63,149 nt of DNA from Candidatus Kapaibacterium sp. (GTDB lineage Bacteria; Bacteroidota; Ignavibacteria; Kapaibacteriales; UBA2268): assembly GCA_026390695.1 (NCBI GenBank), contig JAPLFL010000039.1, positions 1-63,149 of the forward strand, given 5' to 3'. The notes under the pieces are model-generated. The model ran no database searches and was not told where the DNA came from. It saw only the letters and a program-made list of their open reading frames with translations. Shown piece after piece: positions 1 through 7,810 of this stretch. Every line of letters starts with the position of its first letter. Within the stretch, counting starts at the first letter, position 1. The translations under genes were made by a program, and so were the position numbers.

Positions 1-263
1 GAAACACAAGGTCAATTGCGGTGTGCGTTAATAATGGTTAATGGTGAAAGGTTAATAATTAATGATGGAAGGTAGGAAATTAATACTAACTTTATTTTGC
101 TTCTGAGGCTGTGCAAAAGCAAATGACGAGAGAAAATGTGCGTCAATGTCATTTTTAGTTAATTTAATACTCATATGGCAGCCATATAATGGTGGTCTTC
201 ATAGGGAAAGTATATAAAGTGAATTATTTAGTTAATTAAAACACCTCTTTAATAACTGAAAAA

Positions 264-1061
264 TCAATAAACTTTGTATCTGATCAGTTCTCTGCGCACT
301 CCTCTGTTAAAATATTTATTTTCCACATATTGAGAATAAACCATACCCACTTCTGGTGCTAAATAATAATCGAAAGTGAATTGGTTACGGAGCAATGTCC
401 GGTCATCAAAATATATATATTTAGGGTCCTTTTTAAAGGCAGCATTGTCCGGTTTAATTAGTTTCCAAACATTTGTTTCCTGAATACGGAAGCTCTGGCA
501 ATTAAAATTAAATATAGAATTGTTCCAATTTACATTACCCGTTAAACGCCAAGAATAGTCAAAATTATACTGGACTAATGTATATGAAAATGGAGGGTGA
601 CCTACAAATCGCATGGTATCGGCAGTTAAAGAATCCGTCAAATTAATTGAATTTAGACCGCAAGAATAAAAATTATAATATCTGATAGAATCCATACAGA
701 CGCAGTCCATATCTGATTTTCCAAAAACATCTGTCAGTGGCTCAATATACCAATTGCCCGATAAAATCTGATTATTACTAATGCAAAAATATGATCTTAT
801 TACAGTATCCGACGATCTGAACCTGCTTATTCGATAATTTGTAATACCTTTTATGATTTTTATCTCATCAATGACGACAGAATCCGTAAAAACCGCACCA
901 GTAGTATTGCCAGAAGAATCAATTGCTGTGCACTTATAGACCCAGTAGTTGCCGAATTTCATTGGGAAATAAACTTCAGGGTTACAGTCATTCGGCCCTA
1001 ACAGTTCGCAGGAGCTAAGAATGATAATAGAGAATACGAATAAAATAAATTTTCTCTGCAT
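264..1061 (-). CDS. Hypothetical lipoprotein
   Basis: This 265-residue protein begins with a lipoprotein signal peptide: a basic start (MQRK), a hydrophobic stretch and a lipobox (ILSSC) with the lipidated cysteine at residue 18. It should therefore be anchored in the outer or inner membrane. The mature part starts with a conserved-looking 'YFPMKFGNYWVYK' stretch, common at the N-terminus of small Bacteroidota/Chlorobiota lipoproteins of unknown function. The rest is rich in aromatic and beta-forming residues, with a few cysteines (CMDS, SCGL, NCQS). I recognise no catalytic motif. The ATG is preceded by an AAAGGA ribosome site and by a good Bacteroidota-type promoter, so it is probably transcribed alone. 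Confidence 0.7.
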   Translation of the reverse strand: MQRKFILFVFSIIILSSCELLGPNDCNPEVYFPMKFGNYWVYKCTAIDSSGNTTGAVFTDSVVIDEIKIIKGITNYRISRFRSSDTVIRSYFCISNNQILSGNWYIEPLTDVFGKSDMDCVCMDSIRYYNFYSCGLNSINLTDSLTADTMRFVGHPPFSYTLVQYNFDYSWRLTGNVNWNNSIFNFNCQSFRIQETNVWKLIKPDNAAFKKDPKYIYFDDRTLLRNQFTFDYYLAPEVGMVYSQYVENKYFNRGVRRELIRYKVY

Positions 1062-1092
1062 GGTAAAATCCTTTTAATATTGACCAATAAAC

Positions 1093-1123
1093 CAAAATTA
1101 CAAAAAGGAATTGAATTTTCCAA
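1093..1123 (-). promoter_or_regulatory. Bacteroidota-type promoter of the 264-1061 lipoprotein gene
   Basis: Reading the minus strand, TTG (1123-1121) is followed after 20 bases by TAATTTTG (1100-1093). This matches the TTG-N19-21-TAnnTTTG consensus of primary-sigma promoters in Bacteroidota. It lies about 30 bases before the start codon. Confidence 0.5.
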
Positions 1124-1219
1124 TTTTTTTTTTAATATCTATAACAAAACACGAATTTCTACGTATTAACGTCTCTATGAAGCGTTTTTTGTTAAATTAA
1201 AAATATGGAGTGTTTATAA

Positions 1220-2782
1220 ATGAAAAAATCATCTGTTTTGGCGGGAGGCTTGATAACAAGCGTCATACTAATTGTCGCATTAATAATCCTGACTAATTCA
1301 TCAGCTATGTTCGGCGGAGACGTGAAAATTGGTGCCGGAAGCCCCCCCGTGACTTTAAATCCTCAGATAAAAGCTATGAATGACGGTCTTGTGGCTGCAA
1401 GCAATGCCGTAAATCCAACGGTTGTTTCTATAAGTGTGGATATGGAAATAAAACAAACTCCTAATCCCCATGGTGACGAGATGAAAGAGTTTTTTAAATT
1501 TTTCGGACAGCCTTATGGTGGTGAAGCACCTGATGATCAAGGCGGCAGCCAACATTCGCAGGCAAGCGGATCAGGTGTTATTATTTCCGACGATGGTTAT
1601 ATTCTGACTAATAACCATGTGGTTGAACATGCGTCCGATGACGGAATTAAAGTAACTACCCTTGATAAAAAAGTGCACAAAGCCAAACTGATCGGGACCG
1701 ACCCTTTGACTGATTTAGCAGTAATTAAAATTGAAGGCTCGAATTATCTGCCTGCTCATTTCGGAAATATAGAAGAAGTTAAAATCGGTGAGCTGGTAAT
1801 CGCCGTTGGTAATCCATTAGGATTAAATTCAACGGTGACAATGGGAATTATCAGCGCCATCGGACGTGGCCAGTTAAATTTATCACACAACAGGGATCGA
1901 TATTCGGTTGAGAATTTTATACAGACTGATGCTGCAATTAACCCCGGAAACAGTGGTGGCGGATTATTCAATCTCGAAGGCAGCCTGATTGGAATAAATA
2001 CGGCAATTGCAACCCAAACCGGAACTTATATCGGCTATGGCTTTGCAATACCTGTTGATTTAGCCAAACAAGTAGCTCTTGATCTGATTCGCGATGGTAA
2101 AATAAGTCGTGGTTATATTGGTGTTGAGATTCGCACTATTGATGAAGTTGAAGCCAAAGCAGTCGGACTTGACAAAGTAGAAGGAGTCGTTGTTGGGAAG
2201 GTATTGGAAAACAGTCCGGCAGAAAAAGCAGGTTTGGAGATGGGTGATGTTATTCTTGATATTGATGGTGTTAAGGTTAAGACATCCAATGAACTCCAGA
2301 GTAAACTTGTATTCCGTAAAGTCGGAGATGAAATTAAACTAAAAGTGTGGCGCGATGGTAAGGAATTGGCAAAAACTGTCAAACTAAAAGCACGTCCTGA
2401 TGACAAAACTTCAATTTCTGCTAAATCCGGGGATAATGAAAATGATGAAGATACTCCGAAAAGCAAAGATGAAGTTGTTAAATTCGATGATCTTGGTTTT
2501 ACGGTTGAACCTATGAAAAAGGATTTGAAGGAAACATTGGAAATTGAATCGGGTATCGGTATCAAATCCGTAGAACGATATAGTGTTGCAGCCGAAAGAG
2601 GCTTAATACCCGGCGGAGCAATAACTAAAGTTGATAAGCAGGTGGTTACATCCTGTGAGCAATTGAAGAAATATCTGAGTACTAAAAAGGTTGGTGATGC
2701 AATCCGCATTTATGTGAAATATAAGGATAGCAGCCGAATAGTAGCAATAGAAGTGCCAGAGAAAAAGAAAAGCAAAAACTGA
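1220..2782 (+). CDS. htrA: HtrA/DegP-type periplasmic serine protease with PDZ domains
   Basis: Do-family serine endoprotease and chaperone that degrades or holds misfolded envelope proteins. The 520-residue chain has an N-terminal membrane segment (about 6-25) that works as signal or anchor. The trypsin-like domain (about 55-290) has a complete triad: His133 in NNHVV, Asp165 in DPLTDLAV and Ser245 in NPGNSGGGL. A typical PDZ domain follows (about 295-390, with GYIGVEI and the carboxylate-binding region). After an acidic linker (about 395-420) comes a second, shorter PDZ-like domain (about 425-515). Length and order fit DegP/DegQ. The ATG is preceded by 'tggagtg' at a suitable distance. Neighbours are unrelated, so it is probably monocistronic. 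Confidence 0.93.
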   Translation: MKKSSVLAGGLITSVILIVALIILTNSSAMFGGDVKIGAGSPPVTLNPQIKAMNDGLVAASNAVNPTVVSISVDMEIKQTPNPHGDEMKEFFKFFGQPYGGEAPDDQGGSQHSQASGSGVIISDDGYILTNNHVVEHASDDGIKVTTLDKKVHKAKLIGTDPLTDLAVIKIEGSNYLPAHFGNIEEVKIGELVIAVGNPLGLNSTVTMGIISAIGRGQLNLSHNRDRYSVENFIQTDAAINPGNSGGGLFNLEGSLIGINTAIATQTGTYIGYGFAIPVDLAKQVALDLIRDGKISRGYIGVEIRTIDEVEAKAVGLDKVEGVVVGKVLENSPAEKAGLEMGDVILDIDGVKVKTSNELQSKLVFRKVGDEIKLKVWRDGKELAKTVKLKARPDDKTSISAKSGDNENDEDTPKSKDEVVKFDDLGFTVEPMKKDLKETLEIESGIGIKSVERYSVAAERGLIPGGAITKVDKQVVTSCEQLKKYLSTKKVGDAIRIYVKYKDSSRIVAIEVPEKKKSKN

Positions 2783-2940
2783 TGATCGGTTAAAAGTTAT
2801 CAAGTTATAAAGTTGTAAAGTTGAAGGTGAAATGTGCCTGAAAAGTGAACACAGGGGTATGGATATTAAAATAGTGTTTTATTTTAATTGTCTATATTGT
2901 TTTTATTAAAATCGGAGTAGATATACACTTTAACTTTGTT

Positions 2941-3138
2941 TTGGAAAATGCCGAAGAAGGTGGATTTAATGTTATTGTTCCGGCTCTTGATGGCTGTTTC
3001 ACTCAGGGCGATACTGAAGAAGATGCTTTGGCAAATGCCCGCGAAGCTATTCAATGTTACATCGAAGGTCTTGAAAAACTAAATCAAATCTATTCAAAAA
3101 AGGAATATAAGGTATATGATCTGGAACTGGCAATATGA
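2941..3138 (+). CDS. hicB: HicB-type antitoxin (start uncertain)
   Basis: This is the partial RNase-H-like HicB fold. The stretch EEGGFNVIVPALDGCFTQGD and the following helix with DALANAREAI are diagnostic of HicB antitoxins, which neutralise the HicA mRNA interferase and usually repress their own operon. The TTG at 2941 would cut off the first beta strand: the same frame reads on upstream as ...VDIHFNFVLENAEEGG, as in full-length HicB proteins. A GGAG site at 2913-2916 is well placed for a start at ATA 2923, which looks like a mutated ATG. No DNA-binding domain follows. The stop overlaps the hicA start (ATGA, 3135-3138). The order B-then-A is the less common arrangement. Since hicA is broken, this may be a decaying module. 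Confidence 0.72.
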   Translation: MENAEEGGFNVIVPALDGCFTQGDTEEDALANAREAIQCYIEGLEKLNQIYSKKEYKVYDLELAI

Positions 3139-3349
3139 GTAATACACTTTCAGGCAAAGATATTGTAAAATTTTACGAAGACTTGGATTTATAGTTGACC
3201 ATCAACGAGGCAGTCATATTTTTTTTGATAATATGGACAAAAACCTAACTCTAATTGTTCCGAATTATAAAGAATTGAAAAAAGGGACTTTACATAGTAT
3301 TTTGAAGAAAGCTGATTTGACTGTTGAAGAAATAAAAGAGTTGATATAA
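3135..3349 (+). pseudogene. hicA: HicA toxin gene broken by a one-base frameshift
   Basis: The gene opens with ATG overlapping the hicB stop and reads [19 protein letters not shown] before a TAG. In the adjacent frame from about 3172, the sequence gives [17 protein letters not shown], then [20 protein letters not shown] and a C-terminal helix ending at TAA 3349. Together these are a complete HicA mRNA interferase (double-stranded-RNA-binding fold), including the catalytic His in the RGSH motif. The break is in AAAATTTT (3167-3174). One extra A there would give the uninterrupted VKILRRLGF, so a one-base loss in a homopolymer is the simplest explanation. A sequencing error or programmed frameshifting cannot be excluded. 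Confidence 0.82.
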
Positions 3350-3371
3350 CCTTTTTGGGCATCTTTCAAAT

Positions 3372-3401
3372 CAAAGCAAAAAGGTATTGGAGAGGGAAGG
3401 A
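3372..3401 (+). repeat. 30-bp direct repeat, copy 1 (flanks the ParDE-like module)
   Basis: The 30 bases from 3372 (beginning CAAAGCAAAAAGG, ending GAGGGAAGGA) recur without a mismatch at 3977-4006. The two copies lie just after hicA and just after the ParE-type toxin gene. Confidence 0.9.
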
Positions 3402-3493
3402 GGGACGGCGGATGGAGGAAGGAATGTAATAAATAATAAATACAATTTATATACGCTTTAAGTAATTTTGTTTAATAATTATTGAGGTTGATT

Positions 3494-3682
3494 ATGGTTG
3501 ATTTTAAATCTGAAGCCCTCGCTATTATAAAAGAAATGCCCTCAGATTCAACTATTGAGGATATAATGGGTGAATTATACTTCAAAGCTCAAGTTGATGT
3601 CGGTTTGAAGCAATTAGACGAAGGTAATTCTTTATCGCATACGGAAGTAAAAGAAAGAATGTCGAAATGGATAATAAAATAA
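3494..3682 (+). CDS. RelB/ParD-type antitoxin
   Basis: A 62-residue acidic protein (MVDFKSEALAIIKEMPSDST...) of the class found upstream of RelE/ParE toxins: a short helical N-terminal part, the motif TIEDIMGELYFKAQVDVGL, and a C-terminal stretch (SHTEVKERMSKW) that normally wraps the toxin. The start chosen is ATG 3494, preceded by GAGG at 3484-3487; an upstream in-frame TTG at 3482 would lack a ribosome site. A TAATTTTG box (3463-3470) resembles a Bacteroidota -7 element, but there is no TTG at the right distance. The 3' end overlaps the toxin gene by 16 bases, so the two are translationally coupled. Assignment rests on size, motif and context. Confidence 0.75.
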   Translation: MVDFKSEALAIIKEMPSDSTIEDIMGELYFKAQVDVGLKQLDEGNSLSHTEVKERMSKWIIK

Positions 3683-3957
3683 GATGGTCTGCGAAAGCGG
3701 CAGATAATCTGGAGTCCATCTTTACTTTTATTGCGCAAGACTCAGCATTTTATGCGTCCATTACAGCACAGAAAATATTCAAATTAATAGAGAATTTGTC
3801 CATTTTTCCTGAATCCGGGAGGATTGTACCAGAATTGAATAATTCCGAAATAAGCGAAATTATTTACAAAAGTTATCGAATTGTCTATAGATTAAAGAAT
3901 GACATGATTGAAATAGCAGCAATAAGTCATTCAGCAAGAAAAGAGATAAATTTATAA
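3667..3957 (+). CDS. RelE/ParE-family toxin
   Basis: A 96-residue basic protein with the RelE/ParE fold signature: N-terminal IRWSAKAADNLESIFTFI, the central FPESGRIVPEL loop, then IIYKSYRIVYRL and a final strand MIEIAAISHSAR. Proteins of this type either cleave ribosome-bound mRNA (RelE) or inhibit gyrase (ParE). The sequence layout, with a 'SGR.VPE' loop and 'YR.vYr', is closer to ParE/plasmid-stabilisation proteins, but the target cannot be decided from sequence alone. It overlaps the antitoxin gene by 16 bases and has a strong terminator about 80 bases downstream. The reading frame looks intact, unlike the neighbouring hicA. Confidence 0.83.
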   Translation: MDNKIRWSAKAADNLESIFTFIAQDSAFYASITAQKIFKLIENLSIFPESGRIVPELNNSEISEIIYKSYRIVYRLKNDMIEIAAISHSARKEINL

Positions 3958-3976
3958 AGTCGATAGCCCATCCAAA

Positions 3977-4006
3977 CAAAGCAAAAAGGTATTGGAGAGG
4001 GAAGGA
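3977..4006 (+). repeat. 30-bp direct repeat, copy 2
   Basis: Perfect second copy of the repeat at 3372-3401, 605 bases further on and directly downstream of the ParE-type toxin gene. The pair brackets the toxin-antitoxin operon. Confidence 0.9.
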
Positions 4007-4038
4007 AGGGTTTTAAATATGGAAAGAAAGCAAAAATA

Positions 4039-4078
4039 AAATGCAGAATGACTTAGGTTTTACATTCTGCATTTTTTT
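4039..4078. terminator. Bidirectional intrinsic terminator between the ParE-type gene and the minus-strand gene at 4140
   Basis: A perfect 12-bp stem (AAATGCAGAATG, 4039-4050, with 4063-4074) has a 12-base loop. It is followed on the plus strand by a T-run (4072-4078). On the minus strand a T-rich tail follows too, so it can serve both convergent genes. Confidence 0.8.
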
Positions 4079-4139
4079 AATTCACAGTTCAGAAAAAATA
4101 TTTCAATGAAGAACTATCTTCTTACTTTATAAACATAGC

Positions 4140-5465
4140 TTACCATTTTTTCAATTCTTCACCAATCAGGTTTGAAAGAGTTGGTTTGCTAACTTCTACT
4201 AATTCATAAAATACTCTCGTTGATGGCTGATTGATTTTAATAAAACGAGCTAAATTAATCGGGGTTCCGATCACGACGCCATCACACTCAGTATTTGCTA
4301 TTGTTTCTTCAAGGTCTTTCATCTGCTGATCTCCATAACCCATAGCCGGAAGCAATGTGCCGATATCAGGATATTTTTCAAAAGTCTCTGTGATTTTTCC
4401 AACTGTATAAGGACGCGGATCGACTAATTCAGCTGCTCCGAAACGACGTGCTGCAACAATTCCCGCACCTAAGTCCATTTCGCCGTGAGTAAGAGTCGGC
4501 CCGTCTTCGATTACTAAAACATTTTTCCCTCTGATAACCGATGGATTATCAACAGCTATCGAAGAAGCTGCAAGGATAATCTGTGCTTTAGGATTATATT
4601 CACGGATATTATCAAGAACGACTTCAATATCTTCGGGGTAAGCAGAATCTATTTTATTGACAACAACAATGTCAGCCATCCTTAAATTAACTTCGCCCGG
4701 ATAATATTCAATTTCATGTCCCGGACGCAATGGATCGACCACTACGATTGATAAATCGGGTTTATAGAAAGGCATATCGTTGTTTCCGCCGTCCCATACT
4801 ATAACGTCCGCTTCTTCTTCAGCCTGGCGGACAATTGCTTCATAATCCACACCTGAGTATATAACTGAACCCATTTCGATATGTGGTTCATACTCTTCCA
4901 TTTCTTCGATTGTACATTTATGCTTTGTGAGGTCTGCAATTTCTGCAAAACGCTGAACCTTCATTGCTTCAAGATCACCATATGGCATTGGGTGACGAAC
5001 GGAAACAACTTTTTTACCGGCTGCCATTAAAACACGAACAACCTCGCGGGTGGTCTGGCTTTTTCCGCAACCAGTACGAACAGCAGTGACTGAAATTACA
5101 GGTTTAGTGGATTTAATCATAGTTGGGTATGAACCAAGCATTGAGAATTTTGCTCCGCAAGCCATAACTCTTGAGCCAAGGTGCATTACTGTATCATAAG
5201 GCAAATCCGAATATGACAAAACACATTCGCTTACATTATGTTTGGCAATCAAACTTTCCAATTCTTTTTCTTCAAATATTGGAATTCCGTTTGGATAATT
5301 TGCACCTGCAAGAGAAGCAGGATAGCTACGACCTGCTATATCGGGAATTTGAGCTGCGGTGAAGGCAATTACTTCAGTTGTTTCACAACCACGATAATAT
5401 GTGTTAAAATTATGGAAATCGCGACCGGCTGCACCGATAATAATAATTCTTCTTTTTTCTGACAT
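4140..5465 (-). CDS. Cyclic 2,3-diphosphoglycerate synthetase-like P-loop protein
   Basis: A 441-residue protein that resembles archaeal cyclic 2,3-diphosphoglycerate synthetase (CpgS) along its length. An N-terminal Rossmann-like part begins MSEKRRIIIIGAAGRDFHNF. A P-loop lies in TAVRTGCGKSQTTR at about residue 130, followed by RHPMPYGDLE. DGGNNDMPF and a VVNKID segment resemble G-protein motifs, and EDGPTLTHGEM and GYG lie further on. In some methanogens CpgS makes a thermoprotective osmolyte. Bacterial homologues are widespread but their substrate is not established, so the name reflects family only. The gene stands alone on the minus strand, convergent with the toxin operon. Confidence 0.7.
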   Translation of the reverse strand: MSEKRRIIIIGAAGRDFHNFNTYYRGCETTEVIAFTAAQIPDIAGRSYPASLAGANYPNGIPIFEEKELESLIAKHNVSECVLSYSDLPYDTVMHLGSRVMACGAKFSMLGSYPTMIKSTKPVISVTAVRTGCGKSQTTREVVRVLMAAGKKVVSVRHPMPYGDLEAMKVQRFAEIADLTKHKCTIEEMEEYEPHIEMGSVIYSGVDYEAIVRQAEEEADVIVWDGGNNDMPFYKPDLSIVVVDPLRPGHEIEYYPGEVNLRMADIVVVNKIDSAYPEDIEVVLDNIREYNPKAQIILAASSIAVDNPSVIRGKNVLVIEDGPTLTHGEMDLGAGIVAARRFGAAELVDPRPYTVGKITETFEKYPDIGTLLPAMGYGDQQMKDLEETIANTECDGVVIGTPINLARFIKINQPSTRVFYELVEVSKPTLSNLIGEELKKW

Positions 5466-5890
5466 TTTTGTATCTTTCTGATTAATTGTAAATATTTATA
5501 TAAAATTAAATGGACTTCGTAAAACTCTTTAAATTTAAAATTGAAAAATTTTGTTCAAGTTTAAATTAACAAAGATTTATTTTTAACATTTTTATATTGC
5601 TTCTCTGTGTTTATAACAACCTTAATAAAGTTAGACTTTATAGAATGCAATAATGAAAAAGAGAAAACAGTTAAAAAAATAAAAACAAATCAGATAGGAG
5701 CGTCTGTGGTGTAATGTTTAAAATTAAATATTTTACAGGAGCGGGATTTGGGGCAATGAACAGGTGGCAGCACAGTAATGTCGGAACAATACTGTTCAAA
5801 GTCTTTTGACATTATGTTTTGCATCCAATACATATAATTACTTATTACCCATATACAAAAATAAGCAAAATTCTCGAAAAAAAATAATTT
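5466..5890. other. 425-bp intergenic region with a possible 31-codon ORF and a hairpin
   Basis: Most of this is AT-rich spacer between two minus-strand genes. An unusually less AT-rich patch (about 5690-5815) holds a possible plus-strand ORF of 31 codons (ATG 5714 to TGA 5809, reading MFKIKYFTGAGFGAMNRWQH...). The same patch contains an inverted repeat, TAATGTC (5776-5782) with GACATTA (5808-5814). No family is recognised; it could be a gene remnant. Confidence 0.3.
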
Positions 5891-6664
5891 TTAATGATTT
5901 GCTGTCAGTCTGTTTCTTAAAGTAACGAGCAAATTCTCTTTGGGTATATTGAGTTCTAAATTAGCTTTTTCTGCAATTGAGATCCATCCGGTTTCCTCAG
6001 AAACAATAAGAACAAGAGCATCAATTTGTTCAACAAGTCCTAATGCAGCGCGATGGCGAGTACCAAGATTCTTGCCGTTAAATTTCGTAACGGTCGAAAG
6101 AGGTAATACGCAGCGTGCATTCATAAGCATATTATTATCTAAAACAACGGCTCCATCGTGTAGTGGCGACTTTGGATTAAAAATTGAGATGAGCAATTCA
6201 GTTGATACAGTTGCTTGAATTTTTATTCCTATTTCCGTATTCATTGTCACATTCTGTGTTCTTGCAAATACAATCAGAGCGCCGATATGCTTTTCTGATA
6301 ATTCAATAGCCGCATCGGTTACCTCTTCTAACATTTCAGAGATTTTAGATTTAATAAAAATACTAAAAATCGGATTCTGGGTAAATAAAAGCAGAATTTT
6401 TCGAATTTCAGGTTGAAATAAAATGATAAAAGCTAAAAGCCAGATGGTAGATATTGTTTTTAAAATCCAGTTAAGTGATCTTAGGCTGATAGCCTCTGCG
6501 AAAAATTGCAAACCAATCAAGATAACCAATCCGACTAACACCTGAATGGCAATAGTATCTTTAAGTGCGCGGTAGAGCCAGAAAATGATTCCCGCAACTA
6601 TCAGTATATCGAGAAAATCAATTAGTGTAACTGAAAAAAATCCTATTTTGAATAATTGGTTCAT
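5891..6664 (-). CDS. cdaA: Diadenylate cyclase CdaA (c-di-AMP synthase)
   Basis: Membrane-bound enzyme that condenses two ATP into the second messenger cyclic di-AMP, which controls K+ and osmotic balance and cell-wall homeostasis. The 257-residue chain has three N-terminal membrane helices (about 12-32, 36-58 and 68-84). A DisA_N catalytic domain follows (about 95-250) with both active-site signatures: Asp170-Gly-Ala in LHDGAVV and Arg203-His-Arg205 in GTRHRAALG. Topology and length match CdaA/DacA rather than DisA. The start codon overlaps the stop of the upstream phoH gene by 4 bases (ATGA, 6661-6664), so the two are translationally coupled. The usual neighbours glmM and cdaR are not present. 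Confidence 0.93.
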   Translation of the reverse strand: MNQLFKIGFFSVTLIDFLDILIVAGIIFWLYRALKDTIAIQVLVGLVILIGLQFFAEAISLRSLNWILKTISTIWLLAFIILFQPEIRKILLLFTQNPIFSIFIKSKISEMLEEVTDAAIELSEKHIGALIVFARTQNVTMNTEIGIKIQATVSTELLISIFNPKSPLHDGAVVLDNNMLMNARCVLPLSTVTKFNGKNLGTRHRAALGLVEQIDALVLIVSEETGWISIAEKANLELNIPKENLLVTLRNRLTANH

Positions 6665-7662
6665 GATTTATTTGAATTTGTAGTTTTTTCTTTGCTTATT
6701 CTGCCGAGGTCAGCCTCACGCTCGTATGCCCTGATTATATCCGCAACTAATCTATGCCTTACAACATCTTTATTAGTAAAATAAACAAATTCAATCCCCT
6801 TAATATTTTTCAGAATGGCCTGTACATTAATTAATCCTGATTTTGATTTATCAGGCAAATCAATTTGCGTATCATCACCGGTGACAATGGCTTTGGAACC
6901 CTCTCCAAGTCGAGTGAGGAACATTTTCATCTGTGTAGTAGTTGCGTTCTGTGCCTCATCCAGAATGATAAAGCTATTATTTAAAGTCCGACCGCGCATA
7001 TAAGCAAGTGGGATAACTTCGATGATTTCTTTTTCCATCAATGCTTTCATCTTGTCCGGTGGCTGCATATAATATAATGCATCCGTTAAAGGTCGCAGAT
7101 AAGGGTCGATTTTCTCGCGCAAGTCACCGGGTAAGAACCCAAGCGACTCTCCAGCTTCCACAGCAGGTCGGGATAAAATAATTCTGTTAACTTCATTTCT
7201 CCTAAGTGCTGCCAGAGCCATCGCAACAGCAAGGAAGGTTTTCCCCGTTCCAGCCGGCCCGATAGAAAAGACAAGATCATTTTCAATAACTTTTTTAAAG
7301 TACTCCAACTGTTTTGGATTTCTGGCTCGAATCTGATTACGTGCGCCATAGAAAATAACGGGGTCTTTGTCGTTAGGATTAATCTCTTCGACACCTTTAT
7401 TAATATCAACCAAGTCAATAACTTTTTCGATATCGCTTTGAGTAAGCTGACCGTTCTTTTTCAGCATATATGTTATTTCTTTAAAGATTGTTTCAATTAT
7501 TTTAATTTCATTTGGGCTACCTTTTAAAATAATTGTATTTCCCCGAACAACAATTGAAGTCTGGAATCGATTTTCAATCAGGTGAAGATAAGAATCATTA
7601 AAACCAAGCATAGCAGCTAAGTTAGACTCATCTAATAATAGTTTTTTCTCGTGTATTTCCAT
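6661..7662 (-). CDS. phoH: PhoH-family ATPase
   Basis: A 333-residue cytoplasmic ATPase of the PhoH/YbeZ group, thought to act in RNA metabolism together with YbeY. An N-terminal KH-like segment (about 10-75, containing VVRGNTIILKGS) precedes the P-loop domain. Walker A is GPAGTGKT (135-142) and Walker B is FIILDEAQNA (Asp235-Glu236), with conserved SRPAVEAGESLGFLPGD and TGDDTQIDLP between and after them. The C-terminal KDVVRHRLV and a basic tail are typical. The 3' end overlaps cdaA by 4 bases. A YbeY gene, the usual partner, is not seen next to it. Confidence 0.93.
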   Translation of the reverse strand: MEIHEKKLLLDESNLAAMLGFNDSYLHLIENRFQTSIVVRGNTIILKGSPNEIKIIETIFKEITYMLKKNGQLTQSDIEKVIDLVDINKGVEEINPNDKDPVIFYGARNQIRARNPKQLEYFKKVIENDLVFSIGPAGTGKTFLAVAMALAALRRNEVNRIILSRPAVEAGESLGFLPGDLREKIDPYLRPLTDALYYMQPPDKMKALMEKEIIEVIPLAYMRGRTLNNSFIILDEAQNATTTQMKMFLTRLGEGSKAIVTGDDTQIDLPDKSKSGLINVQAILKNIKGIEFVYFTNKDVVRHRLVADIIRAYEREADLGRISKEKTTNSNKS

Positions 7663-7668
7663 TTGAGT

Positions 7669-7702
7669 TGAAAGTTATAAAATTAAAAGTTATAAAGTTG
7701 AA
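7669..7702. repeat. Low-complexity AAGTTATAAA tandem repeat
   Basis: Degenerate units of 'aaagttataaa(a/g)tt' are tandemly arranged just upstream of phoH. Very similar strings occur at 2793-2825 downstream of htrA and at about 23156-23178 downstream of a coiled-coil gene. They look like a dispersed simple repeat of this genome. Confidence 0.5.
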
Positions 7703-7744
7703 AACCAAAAATTATTGTTGAGAGTAATTCTTGTAATTCGTAAT

Positions 7745-7782
7745 TAAAAAAAAGCCCCTCTGATAAAACACAGCAGGGGCTT
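7745..7782 (-). terminator. Intrinsic terminator of the LysM-protein gene
   Basis: On the minus strand, AAGCCCCT (7782-7775) pairs with AGGGGCTT (7759-7752) across a 15-base loop and is followed by a run of T. It sits about 30 bases after the stop of the gene at 7811. Confidence 0.85.
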
Positions 7783-7810
7783 CACATTTTTAAGAAATAA
7801 AAGACATCAA

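Noticed and set aside
2113-2709. A 198-codon open frame on the minus strand inside htrA
   Set aside because: It is antisense to the well-conserved protease and PDZ regions, is rich in Ser, Thr, Leu and Pro as expected of a shadow frame, and has no family features or start signals.
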